Source: Microcaldota archaeon (lineage in GTDB: Archaea; Micrarchaeota; Micrarchaeia; Anstonellales; Bilamarchaeaceae). From it: 6,156 nucleotides of DNA. Below the pieces are notes generated by a model. The model was not told the origin of the DNA and searched no databases. It was given only the letters and a program-made list of their open reading frames with translations. The stretch covers positions 1 to 6,156 of the forward strand of contig JAHFGR010000080.1 in NCBI GenBank assembly GCA_023247345.1. The letters are read 5' to 3'. Both the position numbers and the translations under genes were made by a program. Of the stretch, positions 1 through 5,409 are shown piece by piece. How positions within the stretch are numbered: the stretch's first letter is position 1; the number at the start of each line of letters is the position of its first letter.

Positions 1-832
1 GATCTGGTTCTCTGATATAACCATATTCTTCTTCGTATTCTTTTTTACGCAATAGAATGGTTGTTCCGGTTTCTTCTGAATAAACACGCGTTTCTCTCTC
101 TGCTTTTTTTCCCTGGGCCTTTAAAAATAACTGCCTGTTTAATTCGGCTTTAAGAGATTGTTCTAGCGCATCGCTTCCGGATATATTCTTTAACTCAACT
201 CGATTGCCGCCATCAATACTTATATTCGCATCAGTACGCATAACACCATCCTGATTTGGATTAATAAGTCCGAGGTAGCTGAGCAAGTGGAACAGCTTTT
301 TTACATAAATAACTGCTTCGTCGATAGTTTCAAAATCTGGTTCAGTAACTGCCTCGCACAAGGGCAGCCCACTCCTATTATAATCAATAAGTACTTGTTG
401 CGCAGTGCCTATATGCCCTCCAACGTATTCTATTTTTCCCGGGTCCTCCTCGATATGCGCGCGGGTTATATTAATTGTTTTTTTTCTGCCATTTATATCG
501 ATTGAGAATTGCCCCTTAACCGCGAGCGGTTCATCGTACTGAGTAATCTGAAAACCTTTTGGAAGATCGGGATAGAAATAAATTTTACGCGCAAAACGCG
601 AGTACTCGTTTATTCTGCAATTTAGCAAATTTGCCAAGGATATGGATTTTCGCAATGCTTCTTCATTTAATGTAGGTTTTGAACCTGGAAAACCTAAACA
701 AATCTCACATGTATTTTCATTTGGCTGTGATTTGGCAGAGTTAGTACTACAACTGCAAAATAGCTTGCTATTGGTGTTTAATTGAATGTGGCTTTCCAAG
801 CCGATCATTATTTTTGCATTTGTTCCTATCAT
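1..832 (-). CDS. gatB: GatB, amidotransferase subunit B (3' end outside window)
   Basis: GatB binds the misacylated tRNA and carries the kinase/transamidase site of GatCAB. It activates Asp-tRNA(Asn) or Glu-tRNA(Gln) with ATP and amidates it with ammonia channelled from GatA. 277 residues are visible; the family is usually about 470-490, so the C-terminal part of the cradle and the helical/YqeY-like tail lie beyond the edge. Seen directly: GLESHIQLNT at residues 11-20, a zinc-type cysteine set C26/C28 and C42/C45, YFYPDLPKGFQITQY at 85-99, DYNRSGLPLCE at 150-160, RTDANIS at 199-205 and VELKN at 212-216. These fit GatB better than GatE, which normally has GLEIHQQL; the GatE-specific insertion would lie mostly beyond the edge. 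The ATG overlaps the gatA stop as ATGA, pointing to translational coupling. Small oddities are EEDPGK where EDAGK is usual, and Ser in GLESH. A second in-frame ATG nine codons on is possible but less likely. Confidence 0.93.
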   Translation of the reverse strand, partial: MIGTNAKIMIGLESHIQLNTNSKLFCSCSTNSAKSQPNENTCEICLGFPGSKPTLNEEALRKSISLANLLNCRINEYSRFARKIYFYPDLPKGFQITQYDEPLAVKGQFSIDINGRKKTINITRAHIEEDPGKIEYVGGHIGTAQQVLIDYNRSGLPLCEAVTEPDFETIDEAVIYVKKLFHLLSYLGLINPNQDGVMRTDANISIDGGNRVELKNISGSDALEQSLKAELNRQLFLKAQGKKAERETRVYSEETGTTILLRKKEYEEEYGYIREPD

Positions 833-2187
833 CTAATCAAACCTAATTTAGATTCGGACTCTTTTCCAAACCTGAATAGTGTGTCTTCTTCCCATGAATT
901 GCACATAATCTGCAAACCAACCGGCATATTATTTACTTTGCCAATTGGAATTGAAAGATGCGGGATGCATGCGAGATTTGGCGGAATGGTACAACTGTCT
1001 AATGCATAAACTTCAATTGGCTTTAATTTTGCTATCTCTTCAAAGCGCGGCGCAATGATGGGCATTGACGGAGTTGCGAGCACGTCAAATCGCTTAAAGA
1101 GCAGATTAAACTCTTCATTAATTTTCTCCCGAACTCTTAATGCCTTTATATAATATTTTTCCTTATACCCGGCAGTTCTTACAAATGTTCCAAGAATTAT
1201 CCTTCTCTTTTCCTCATCAGAAAAATATTTTGATCTTATTTTTGAGAAATGCTCGCTAAAACTGCCGGTAATTTCTTCTTGTGCACCATAACGCATGCCA
1301 TAGTAGCGCGCTAGATTAGAACTTGCTTCTGCAGTTGCGATTATGTAATAGCTTGCTACTGAGTAATCTATTAAAGGAAAGGAAATTTCTTCATATTCCA
1401 ACCCGAGCTCATAAATAGATTGCCAAAAAACTTTCTTTATTTTTTCATCGACATTATTTAGCATTTCTTTTATTATTCCTATTTTCTTAACCTTCTTGAC
1501 AGTTTTAGTTTCTTGATGCTGACTTGTTTCATCTTTTTTATCTTCGCCAAAAATAACACCAGCTAAAAGCTCTGCTTCTTCGACATTTTTTCCCATCGTA
1601 CCGATTTTATCTAAACTATTCGCATAATCGATCAAACCATAACGCGAAACTCTGCCGTATGTTGGCGTAAACCCTACTACCCCGCAAAATGCTGCTGGCG
1701 CAGTTATGCTTCCGCCAGTTGATTCTGCTAACGCAATGTGGTTTGCAGAATTTGAAAAGGAAAATGTTGCAACGCCTGCGCCTCCGCTGCTGCCACCTGC
1801 TGCGCGCTGCAAATCGTGCGGATTGTGCGGCACTGGCAAACCATGTCCAACATTAGTACAGAATGTTCCGAAACCAAAGTGATCCATTGCTGTTTTGCCG
1901 ATTACTATGCCGCCTTCTTGTTCGATTTTTTCGATCACACTAGCATTGAAGGGCGGGATGTAATTCGTAAGTATGGCGCTTCCTGCAGTAGTTCTAATAC
2001 CTTTAGTGCATATAGCATCTTTTACTGAGATAACTTTGCCATAGAGCGCACCTTTATTCTTTTGGCTGATAAGTTTTTTCGCTCTGCTACGTGCATTGTC
2101 GCCGCAAATAGTAATAAAACAGTTTAATTTTTTGTTTATTTTTTCAGCTTCTTCAATAGCTTTATCTACAGATTCGATTAAACTCAT
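829..2187 (-). CDS. gatA: GatA, glutamine amidase subunit of GatCAB
   Basis: GatA is the amidase-signature subunit that hydrolyses glutamine (or asparagine) and passes ammonia to GatB. The protein has 452 residues from the ATG at 2187, within the family range. The Ser-cisSer-Lys triad is visible: K56 in VISVKD, S133 and S134 in GGSSGG, and S160 in TGGSI. The segments CGVVGFTPTYGRVSRYGL, AEASSNLARYYGMRYG, RRIILGTF and DSCTIPPNLA match GatA, including the Asp expected to hold the glutamine amine. Odd: the usual SDTGGSIR reads ESTGGSIT, so the conserved Asp and Arg beside the catalytic Ser are changed. A TTG three codons upstream, directly after the gatC stop, would add MIS; I prefer the ATG because the preceding codons add nothing recognisable. 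gatC ends nine bases before this start, and gatB overlaps the stop. Confidence 0.94.
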   Translation of the reverse strand: MSLIESVDKAIEEAEKINKKLNCFITICGDNARSRAKKLISQKNKGALYGKVISVKDAICTKGIRTTAGSAILTNYIPPFNASVIEKIEQEGGIVIGKTAMDHFGFGTFCTNVGHGLPVPHNPHDLQRAAGGSSGGAGVATFSFSNSANHIALAESTGGSITAPAAFCGVVGFTPTYGRVSRYGLIDYANSLDKIGTMGKNVEEAELLAGVIFGEDKKDETSQHQETKTVKKVKKIGIIKEMLNNVDEKIKKVFWQSIYELGLEYEEISFPLIDYSVASYYIIATAEASSNLARYYGMRYGAQEEITGSFSEHFSKIRSKYFSDEEKRRIILGTFVRTAGYKEKYYIKALRVREKINEEFNLLFKRFDVLATPSMPIIAPRFEEIAKLKPIEVYALDSCTIPPNLACIPHLSIPIGKVNNMPVGLQIMCNSWEEDTLFRFGKESESKLGLIR

Positions 2188-2196
2188 AGAAATCAA

Positions 2197-2466
2197 CTAA
2201 TCAACCAGTTTTGGACCAATAAATTTCCTGTTTTTCAAAAATTTAGAATTAGAAAACGGATCGATATTGCATTTTTCTATTTTGTCTTTGCGAAATTTGC
2301 GCTCGATTGCGAGTTTGGGCTCTTTGGGATAAACGTTAAATTCATCTATCTTGCAAAAAACCTTGAGCACTTCATCAATCTCACTAACTAATCGCTCTTC
2401 TTCTTGCTGAGACAGTTGAATTCTGGCTATCTTTGCAGCCTTTTTTAATGATTCAGTGTTGCTCAT
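2197..2466 (-). CDS. gatC: GatC, amidotransferase subunit C
   Basis: GatC is the small belt-like subunit that wraps around GatA and GatB and stabilises the complex; it has no catalytic residues. The 89 residues match the usual length of 90-100. The N-terminal helical part (residues 7-43, KKAAKIARIQLSQQEEERL onward) carries the family pattern of IARI-LS-EE-E-L followed by I-E-L--F-K-DE. The tail FIGPKLVD fits the terminal GYFVVPKVIE-like strand. The central segment is rich in Lys and lacks the common LREDV motif, which is normal divergence for this poorly conserved subunit. It precedes gatA by only nine bases. Its own TATA-like box lies upstream, so it may be transcribed both independently and by read-through from the asparaginase homologue. 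Confidence 0.88.
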   Translation of the reverse strand: MSNTESLKKAAKIARIQLSQQEEERLVSEIDEVLKVFCKIDEFNVYPKEPKLAIERKFRKDKIEKCNIDPFSNSKFLKNRKFIGPKLVD

Positions 2467-2497
2467 AATTATCCAAACCGACCAAATCCGAATTAAA

Positions 2498-2509
2498 TTT
2501 TAATATATA
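2498..2509 (-). promoter_or_regulatory. TATA box for gatCAB
   Basis: On the minus strand TATATATTAAAA lies in the 69-base gap between the asparaginase homologue and gatC. A start about 26 bases downstream would fall near 2477, giving a leader of about ten bases before the gatC ATG. There is no T-run terminator in the gap, so this may be an internal promoter of a longer operon. The call rests on sequence pattern and spacing only. Confidence 0.5.
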
Positions 2510-2535
2510 GCGTGGGATATTTAAATTATTTTGCG

Positions 2536-3585
2536 CTATTTCAAGCATAAATCTGTGTTCAATTCTTGTGCGTAGTTCGTATTCATAATCCTTCTTACAA
2601 ACTGGATTATATCAGTTGTATTCTGTTCGTGCGGCCCACTTTTTTTAGCCAAACCAAGGGCGTACATTAATTTTTGAACTGCCAACTGTATGGTCATATC
2701 TGCTCCGGATATTGCCCCTAATTTTATTGGTTTATATCCAACTTCGTATGTCGATCTGGCATTAGCACCTTTTAAAGCTTGTCCGACGATTACAACAGGT
2801 TTACCCATGTCACGGGCTCGTTTTATTCCATCATAATAAAGGGGAATCATTTGGGGGATATTCCCAGGACCGAATCCAACGATTACAATTCCGTGAATCT
2901 CTTTATTATCAACTGCCCAGCTAAATGCGCTTGTAGTAGCTCCGGAAACCAGATATATCGGTTGAACGTTAGTATCGAAATCAGTAAATAACAATGGATC
3001 ACCTTCAAATCTTCTTATTCGATGGCCTTGCGGTTCTATAGTTACACCGATTTTGCCTACAGGCGGCACGCGAAATGAACGGAAAACATCGTCACCATAA
3101 TCATCTAATTTAACTGCCCTTGGTCCGCGAAGCACTTCAGTACCGTTCATGATTACTACTTCTCCGAAATCTTGAGTTGCAACTTCTATTGCCGCAAGCG
3201 CTTTGTTGGTTGCATCTGTCCTATATTCAAAAATGGATTTTTGCGCGCTAAGTATAACTACTGGTTTTCCTAATTTCTGGATCATAAATGTAAGTGCACA
3301 TGCGGTTTCTACTGCTGAATCAGTGCCTTGCGCCACCACAAAACCATCAAAATCATTCGCGTGTTTGTATATTGCTCTAGCAATTTTTATTCTGTCAGAA
3401 GTTTGCATATCTGTGCTGTCGATAGCCCTAAATGTTTCTACTTCCAATCTTGCGATACTTGAAACCCCCCTTATCCTGGCAAAAACACTCCTGCCATTAA
3501 CCGGTTCCAAATAATCCTTTCCTTTGAGTTTTTTTTGAACAAGGCTACCGCCTTTCTCTATAGCTAGAATCCTTGGTTTTTGCAT
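2536..3585 (-). CDS. Type-I asparaginase family protein, GatD-like core, altered active site
   Basis: Members of this family hydrolyse asparagine to aspartate and ammonia. In archaea the same core forms the GatD subunit of GatDE. The 349 residues cover the complete two-domain AnsA fold: EKGGSL at 10-15, DSTDM at 56-60, FVVAQGTDSAVETA at 82-95, LRGPRAVKL at 152-160 and GFGPGNIP at 237-244, all collinear with bacterial AnsA. T88, D89 and K159 of the second catalytic group are kept. The first catalytic Thr (GGT) is Ser14, and the His of HGTDT is Gln86. The extra N-terminal domain of about 80 residues that marks GatD is absent, so I do not call it gatD. The C-terminal 30 residues after the core are unassigned. 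An ammonia-producing, asparagine-degrading or regulatory partner of GatCAB are all possible. GTGA seven bases before the ATG may serve as a weak ribosome site. Family assignment is firm; activity is not. Confidence 0.87.
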   Translation of the reverse strand: MQKPRILAIEKGGSLVQKKLKGKDYLEPVNGRSVFARIRGVSSIARLEVETFRAIDSTDMQTSDRIKIARAIYKHANDFDGFVVAQGTDSAVETACALTFMIQKLGKPVVILSAQKSIFEYRTDATNKALAAIEVATQDFGEVVIMNGTEVLRGPRAVKLDDYGDDVFRSFRVPPVGKIGVTIEPQGHRIRRFEGDPLLFTDFDTNVQPIYLVSGATTSAFSWAVDNKEIHGIVIVGFGPGNIPQMIPLYYDGIKRARDMGKPVVIVGQALKGANARSTYEVGYKPIKLGAISGADMTIQLAVQKLMYALGLAKKSGPHEQNTTDIIQFVRRIMNTNYAQELNTDLCLK

Positions 3586-3591
3586 GTGTCG

Positions 3592-3634
3592 TCACTTTTT
3601 TCTCATTCTCTTTTCAATCTACTCTTACCTTCAT
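3592..3634 (-). other. Two minimal upstream reading frames in the leader of the asparaginase homologue
   Basis: Reading toward the asparaginase start, the leader holds ATG at 3634 encoding MKVRVD then TGA, and ATG at 3606 encoding MRKK then TGA. The second is in frame with the main gene and stops two codons before its ATG. If transcription begins near 3657, as the TATA box suggests, both would lie in the mRNA. Neither has a clear Shine-Dalgarno site, so chance occurrence is quite possible. Confidence 0.25.
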
Positions 3635-3662
3635 GTCAATTTGTGATTAATAGTGTGAAATT

Positions 3663-3674
3663 ATATGTGCATAT
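3663..3674. promoter_or_regulatory. Possible operator: ATATG-TG-CATAT inverted repeat
   Basis: Arms of five bases around a two-base centre lie just downstream of the TATA box of the asparaginase homologue and about 55 bases upstream of the TATA box of the regulator. A direct repeat, TGTGA at 3642-3646 and 3654-3658, lies next to it with a 12-base period. Lrp/AsnC proteins commonly bind imperfect AT-rich palindromes and regulate the divergent neighbour, so an operator is reasonable, but short AT-rich palindromes are common by chance. Confidence 0.25.
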
Positions 3675-3677
3675 TCC

Positions 3678-3689
3678 CTTATATATTTT
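3678..3689 (-). promoter_or_regulatory. TATA box for the asparaginase homologue
   Basis: AAAATATATAAG on the minus strand is a good archaeal TATA element. It would place the transcription start near 3657, leaving a leader of about 70 bases before the ATG at 3585, which is long for an archaeal gene. A weaker element, ACATATAATT around 3659-3668, would give a shorter leader. It shares a 183-base spacer with the divergent regulator promoter. Confidence 0.55.
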
Positions 3690-3727
3690 ATCCTGAAAAA
3701 ACCGACAAAATGAACAAAAATGATAGG

Positions 3728-3736
3728 TTTATAAGC
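3728..3736 (+). promoter_or_regulatory. TATA box for the Lrp/AsnC regulator
   Basis: TTTATAAGC sits so that transcription would start around 3758-3761, a few bases before the start codon at 3769. No Shine-Dalgarno sequence lies between, so the message is probably leaderless or nearly so, which is common in archaea. Confidence 0.6.
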
Positions 3737-3768
3737 TTAAAGCTGACATAATGTAATAAAGTGTGTCT

Positions 3769-4209
3769 ATGGTAGACGAGAAGGACCAGTTAATTTTGGA
3801 AGAGTTATTGCAAAATGCGAGGGTTTCGACTATTGAAATTTCGAAAAATACCAAAATACCTAGAGTGACAGTACATGAAAGAATTAAGAAATTAGTAAAG
3901 AATGAGATTATAAAAAAATTTACAATTGTTCAGAACTACAAAAAACTAGGTAAAGAGACAACTGCATTCGTTCTCATTTCATATTCGCCTAATAAGTTGT
4001 TGCAACGCGAAGTTGCGCTGAAAATAGCAAAAGTACCTGATGTTTATGAAATTCATCTCATAGCCGGAGAATGGGACATGATAGCAAAGGTAAGAGGTAA
4101 GAATCTTGAAAATATTGGAAGTTTGGTTTTAGAAAAAATAAGAAGTATAGAAGGAGTAGCAAAAACATTTACCCTAGGCTGCTTCGAAACGATTAAGGAA
4201 GATTTATAA
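3769..4209 (+). CDS. Lrp/AsnC family transcriptional regulator
   Basis: A DNA-binding regulator of the feast/famine type, normally assembling as dimers to octamers and often responding to an amino acid. The 146 residues match the family length of 140-160. Residues 2-50 form the winged helix-turn-helix (DEKDQLILEELLQNARVS, then ISKNTKIPRVTVHERIKKL); residues 64-143 form the RAM effector domain, with the signature AGEWDMIAKV at 99-108 and a GVAKTFTL strand at 129-136. A GTG six bases upstream (3763) would add two residues; I chose the ATG because MVDEKD matches the typical family start. The gene is divergent from the asparaginase homologue, and the lipoprotein gene follows after 33 bases in the same direction. 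Control of the neighbouring Asn/Gln genes is plausible from position and family, but the effector cannot be read from sequence. Confidence 0.92.
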   Translation: MVDEKDQLILEELLQNARVSTIEISKNTKIPRVTVHERIKKLVKNEIIKKFTIVQNYKKLGKETTAFVLISYSPNKLLQREVALKIAKVPDVYEIHLIAGEWDMIAKVRGKNLENIGSLVLEKIRSIEGVAKTFTLGCFETIKEDL

Positions 4210-4211
4210 AG
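4203..4211 (+). promoter_or_regulatory. Possible TATA box for the lipoprotein gene
   Basis: TTTATAAAG overlaps the last codons of the regulator gene. A start about 26 bases downstream would fall at the Shine-Dalgarno site itself, which is tight, so cotranscription with the regulator is an equally good explanation. Confidence 0.3.
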
Positions 4212-4242
4212 ATTAAAAGAATGGGATTTAAGAGGTGGGGAT

Positions 4243-4980
4243 ATGAAAATTTTAATTTTAACTTTTGTATTGATGCTACTCGTGGCAGGATGTACTCAAG
4301 GACAAACACAAAAGCCAGCAGAAAAAACTGGAGAGAAAATGGAAGAAAAGAAACCAGAAGAGAAAAAAGATGTAATGACTAAAAAAGAAAAACCAGACTT
4401 TTGGATAGATTCTCCATTAGAAGGAGATAAGTTAAGCCCAGGTGACGTTACAGTGTCACTAGGGGTTAAAAATTTCAAAATTGGAACTCCAGAAACAGCA
4501 AATAAAGAAAATGAAGGGCACTTTCATCTATTCTTAGATAATGGGACTTACATGCCATGCGCATCTACAACCTGTACAGTCAATGTCGGAGCCGGAGAAC
4601 ATACAATAAAGGTTACAGTGCAAAACAATGACCATTCAGATTATGCAGGAACGCAAGCAAAAACAGTTACATTTACAGTTAGTGAGACTGCAAGCTTTGA
4701 TATACTGTTTCCAAAAGAAAATGGAGCTGCAAAGCCAGGCACAGTTAAGGTAGAACTAATGCCTAAAAATTTCAAAGTAGTGGCGCCATCGACAACAAAC
4801 AATGCAGGTGAAGGGCATTTTCATCTGTTCTTAGACAATGGGGCATACATACAATGTGCGTCTACTGAATGTAATGTGCAAGGAGTAACACCAGGATCGC
4901 ATACAATAAAAGTAGAAATACACAATAATGACCATTCAATATATGGAGCTATAAAAACAGTTAGATTTGTAGCAAACTAA
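4243..4980 (+). CDS. Secreted lipoprotein with two tandem His/Cys-rich beta domains
   Basis: I recognise the type but no named gene. Residues 1-16 form a signal peptide ending in the lipobox LVAGC, so C17 is probably lipidated and the protein anchored outside the membrane. A Lys/Glu-rich flexible linker covers roughly 20-51. Two repeats follow at 52-147 and 152-244, each opening with an Ig-like pattern (I-SP-EGD---PG-V-V-L--KNFK) and then GHFHLFLDNG, C-A-S-T-x-C, GxHTIKV and NNDHS-Y. Every repeat keeps four His (93, 95, 120, 131; 192, 194, 220, 231) and two Cys (106, 111; 205, 210). This resembles DUF4399-type domains. Metal binding or a disulfide is an inference from the conserved His/Cys set. 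Start choice is firm: GAGGTG lies five bases before the ATG. It lies directly downstream of the Lrp gene and is followed by a poly-T terminator. Confidence 0.88.
   Translation: MKILILTFVLMLLVAGCTQGQTQKPAEKTGEKMEEKKPEEKKDVMTKKEKPDFWIDSPLEGDKLSPGDVTVSLGVKNFKIGTPETANKENEGHFHLFLDNGTYMPCASTTCTVNVGAGEHTIKVTVQNNDHSDYAGTQAKTVTFTVSETASFDILFPKENGAAKPGTVKVELMPKNFKVVAPSTTNNAGEGHFHLFLDNGAYIQCASTECNVQGVTPGSHTIKVEIHNNDHSIYGAIKTVRFVAN
4396..4974 (+). repeat. Tandem duplication inside the lipoprotein gene
   Basis: The two units are offset by about 297 bases (99 codons). The best-conserved block, 4513-4545 against 4810-4842, is identical at 30 of 33 bases by hand count, and the three differences are all synonymous. 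A second well-kept stretch is the part encoding HTIKV and NNDHS. Such similarity at DNA level suggests a fairly recent duplication, gene conversion, or strong selection on this motif. Confidence 0.85.
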
Positions 4981-5009
4981 TTTTTTCTTTTTTTATTTTT
5001 AATTTTTTT
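4981..5009 (+). terminator. Poly-T terminator after the lipoprotein gene
   Basis: Directly after the TAA come four T-runs of five to seven bases, broken only by single C or A bases or AA. There is no hairpin. This is the usual archaeal oligo-T termination signal and separates the lipoprotein gene from the convergent small gene. Confidence 0.75.
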
Positions 5010-5026
5010 CTGGGGTTTATAGGTTT

Positions 5027-5179
5027 CTATTCCTCTTCGGCGAATTTCTTTATCGCTTCAAAATTTTCAACAATCAGTTTGGCCTTTGTTTTGCCAAAAC
5101 TGAATGGATAGGTATCCTCCTCGCTTCTTTTTAAGACGATAAGCTTGTTTCCTTTATATTCACTAAATTCAACTGCCAA
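5027..5179 (-). CDS. Small conserved-looking archaeal protein, TTG start
   Basis: A 50-residue protein: it begins MAVEFSEYKGNKLIVLKRSE, has YPFSFGKTKAKLIVENFE in the middle and ends in an acidic tail, AIKKFAEEE. The start is a TTG at 5179, preceded by AGGTGAT, a perfect seven-base match to the archaeal anti-Shine-Dalgarno sequence, three bases away. No ATG or GTG exists in frame nearby. The pattern LKR-E-D-YPF-FG--KAKLI-EN-E-IKKF resembles a family of very small archaeal proteins of unknown function, predicted as a short beta hairpin plus a helix; I recall that from memory and could not check it. It has no transmembrane segment and no cysteine. It is convergent with the lipoprotein gene and lies downstream of the tRNA on the same strand. 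Confidence 0.75.
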   Translation of the reverse strand: MAVEFSEYKGNKLIVLKRSEEDTYPFSFGKTKAKLIVENFEAIKKFAEEE

Positions 5180-5182
5180 AAA

Positions 5183-5189
5183 ATCACCT
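5183..5189 (-). promoter_or_regulatory. Shine-Dalgarno site that decides the TTG start
   Basis: AGGTGAT on the minus strand, three T's before the TTG. It is the best ribosome site in the window and is the main reason for calling the small gene. Confidence 0.8.
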
Positions 5190-5201
5190 GTTAAAATTGT
5201 A

Positions 5202-5212
5202 GATATATAAAA
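5202..5212 (-). promoter_or_regulatory. TATA-like box upstream of the small gene
   Basis: TTTATATATCT on the minus strand has good TATA composition, but a start 26 bases downstream would fall at the TTG and remove the Shine-Dalgarno site. Either initiation is closer than usual, or the message comes from further upstream past the tRNA. Low confidence for that reason. Confidence 0.35.
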
Positions 5213-5260
5213 AATAAAAACGCCCGGGGGATCCGATTGACCTCCCGGTCAATTCTCCCC
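5209..5260 (-). terminator. Hairpin plus T-run terminator downstream of tRNA-Asn
   Basis: In the direction of the tRNA, a two-level stem forms: GGGGA/TCCCC outside (5256-5260 with 5227-5231) and ATTGACC/GGTCAAT inside (5247-5253 with 5236-5242) around a four-base loop. Eleven of the twelve bases at 5209-5220 are T on this strand. This looks like a bacterial-style intrinsic terminator. A simple T5 run at 5270-5274, just after the tRNA, may already stop part of the transcripts. A small structured RNA is an alternative reading. Confidence 0.55.
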
Positions 5261-5314
5261 TCTTCTAAGAAAAACTTACGCCCCGGGGATGACTCGAACA
5301 TCCGACCCCCTGAT

Positions 5315-5389
5315 TGCCATTGGTTTTGAGTTTCCAGTTTTCAGTCTTGTTAAAAACCCCAAGACCCAAAACTCCAGACTCAAGACACT
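5315..5389 (-). other. tRNA-Asn intron 2, canonical position 37/38 (75 nt)
   Basis: Removing it rejoins A37 and A38 in a seven-base anticodon loop. A bulge-helix-bulge can be drawn: CTGT (5395-5392) pairs with ATGG (5320-5317), with three-base bulges TA^A and CA^A whose cuts fall exactly at 37/38. Inside, an imperfect long hairpin forms, including GTCTTG/CAAGAC and AGTTTT/AAAACT. This is the substrate form of the archaeal splicing endonuclease. Confidence 0.85.
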
Positions 5390-5409
5390 TAACAGTCAGG
5401 TGCTCTACC

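Noticed and set aside
287..505. Plus-strand reading frame of 72 codons
   Set aside because: It lies antisense to a well-conserved part of gatB (the motifs DYNRSGLP and EPD are encoded opposite it), and its translation has no recognisable pattern.
782..1009. Plus-strand reading frame of 75 codons spanning the gatA-gatB junction
   Set aside because: Both sides are explained by conserved GatA C-terminal and GatB N-terminal motifs on the other strand; there is no ribosome site or protein signature.
1816..2028. Plus-strand reading frame of 70 codons
   Set aside because: Antisense to the catalytic core of gatA, including the GGSSGG region, so it is a shadow of a constrained sequence.
2779..2991. 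Plus-strand reading frame of 70 codons
   Set aside because: Opposite the C-terminal domain of the asparaginase homologue; no start context or family features.
3203..3514. Plus-strand reading frame of 103 codons with hydrophobic stretches
   Set aside because: Opposite the conserved N-terminal half of the asparaginase homologue, including the GTD motif. Apparent hydrophobicity arises from reading the complement of that gene.
2536..3585. Full GatD subunit of GatDE
   Set aside because: The protein begins only eleven residues before the GGS motif, so the GatD-specific N-terminal domain is missing, and an in-frame stop lies just upstream; the partner in the window matches GatB rather than GatE.
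4296..4478. Minus-strand reading frame of 60 codons rich in Ser and Phe
   Set aside because: It is the complement of the Lys/Glu-rich linker of the lipoprotein, which explains its TTC/TCT-rich codons.
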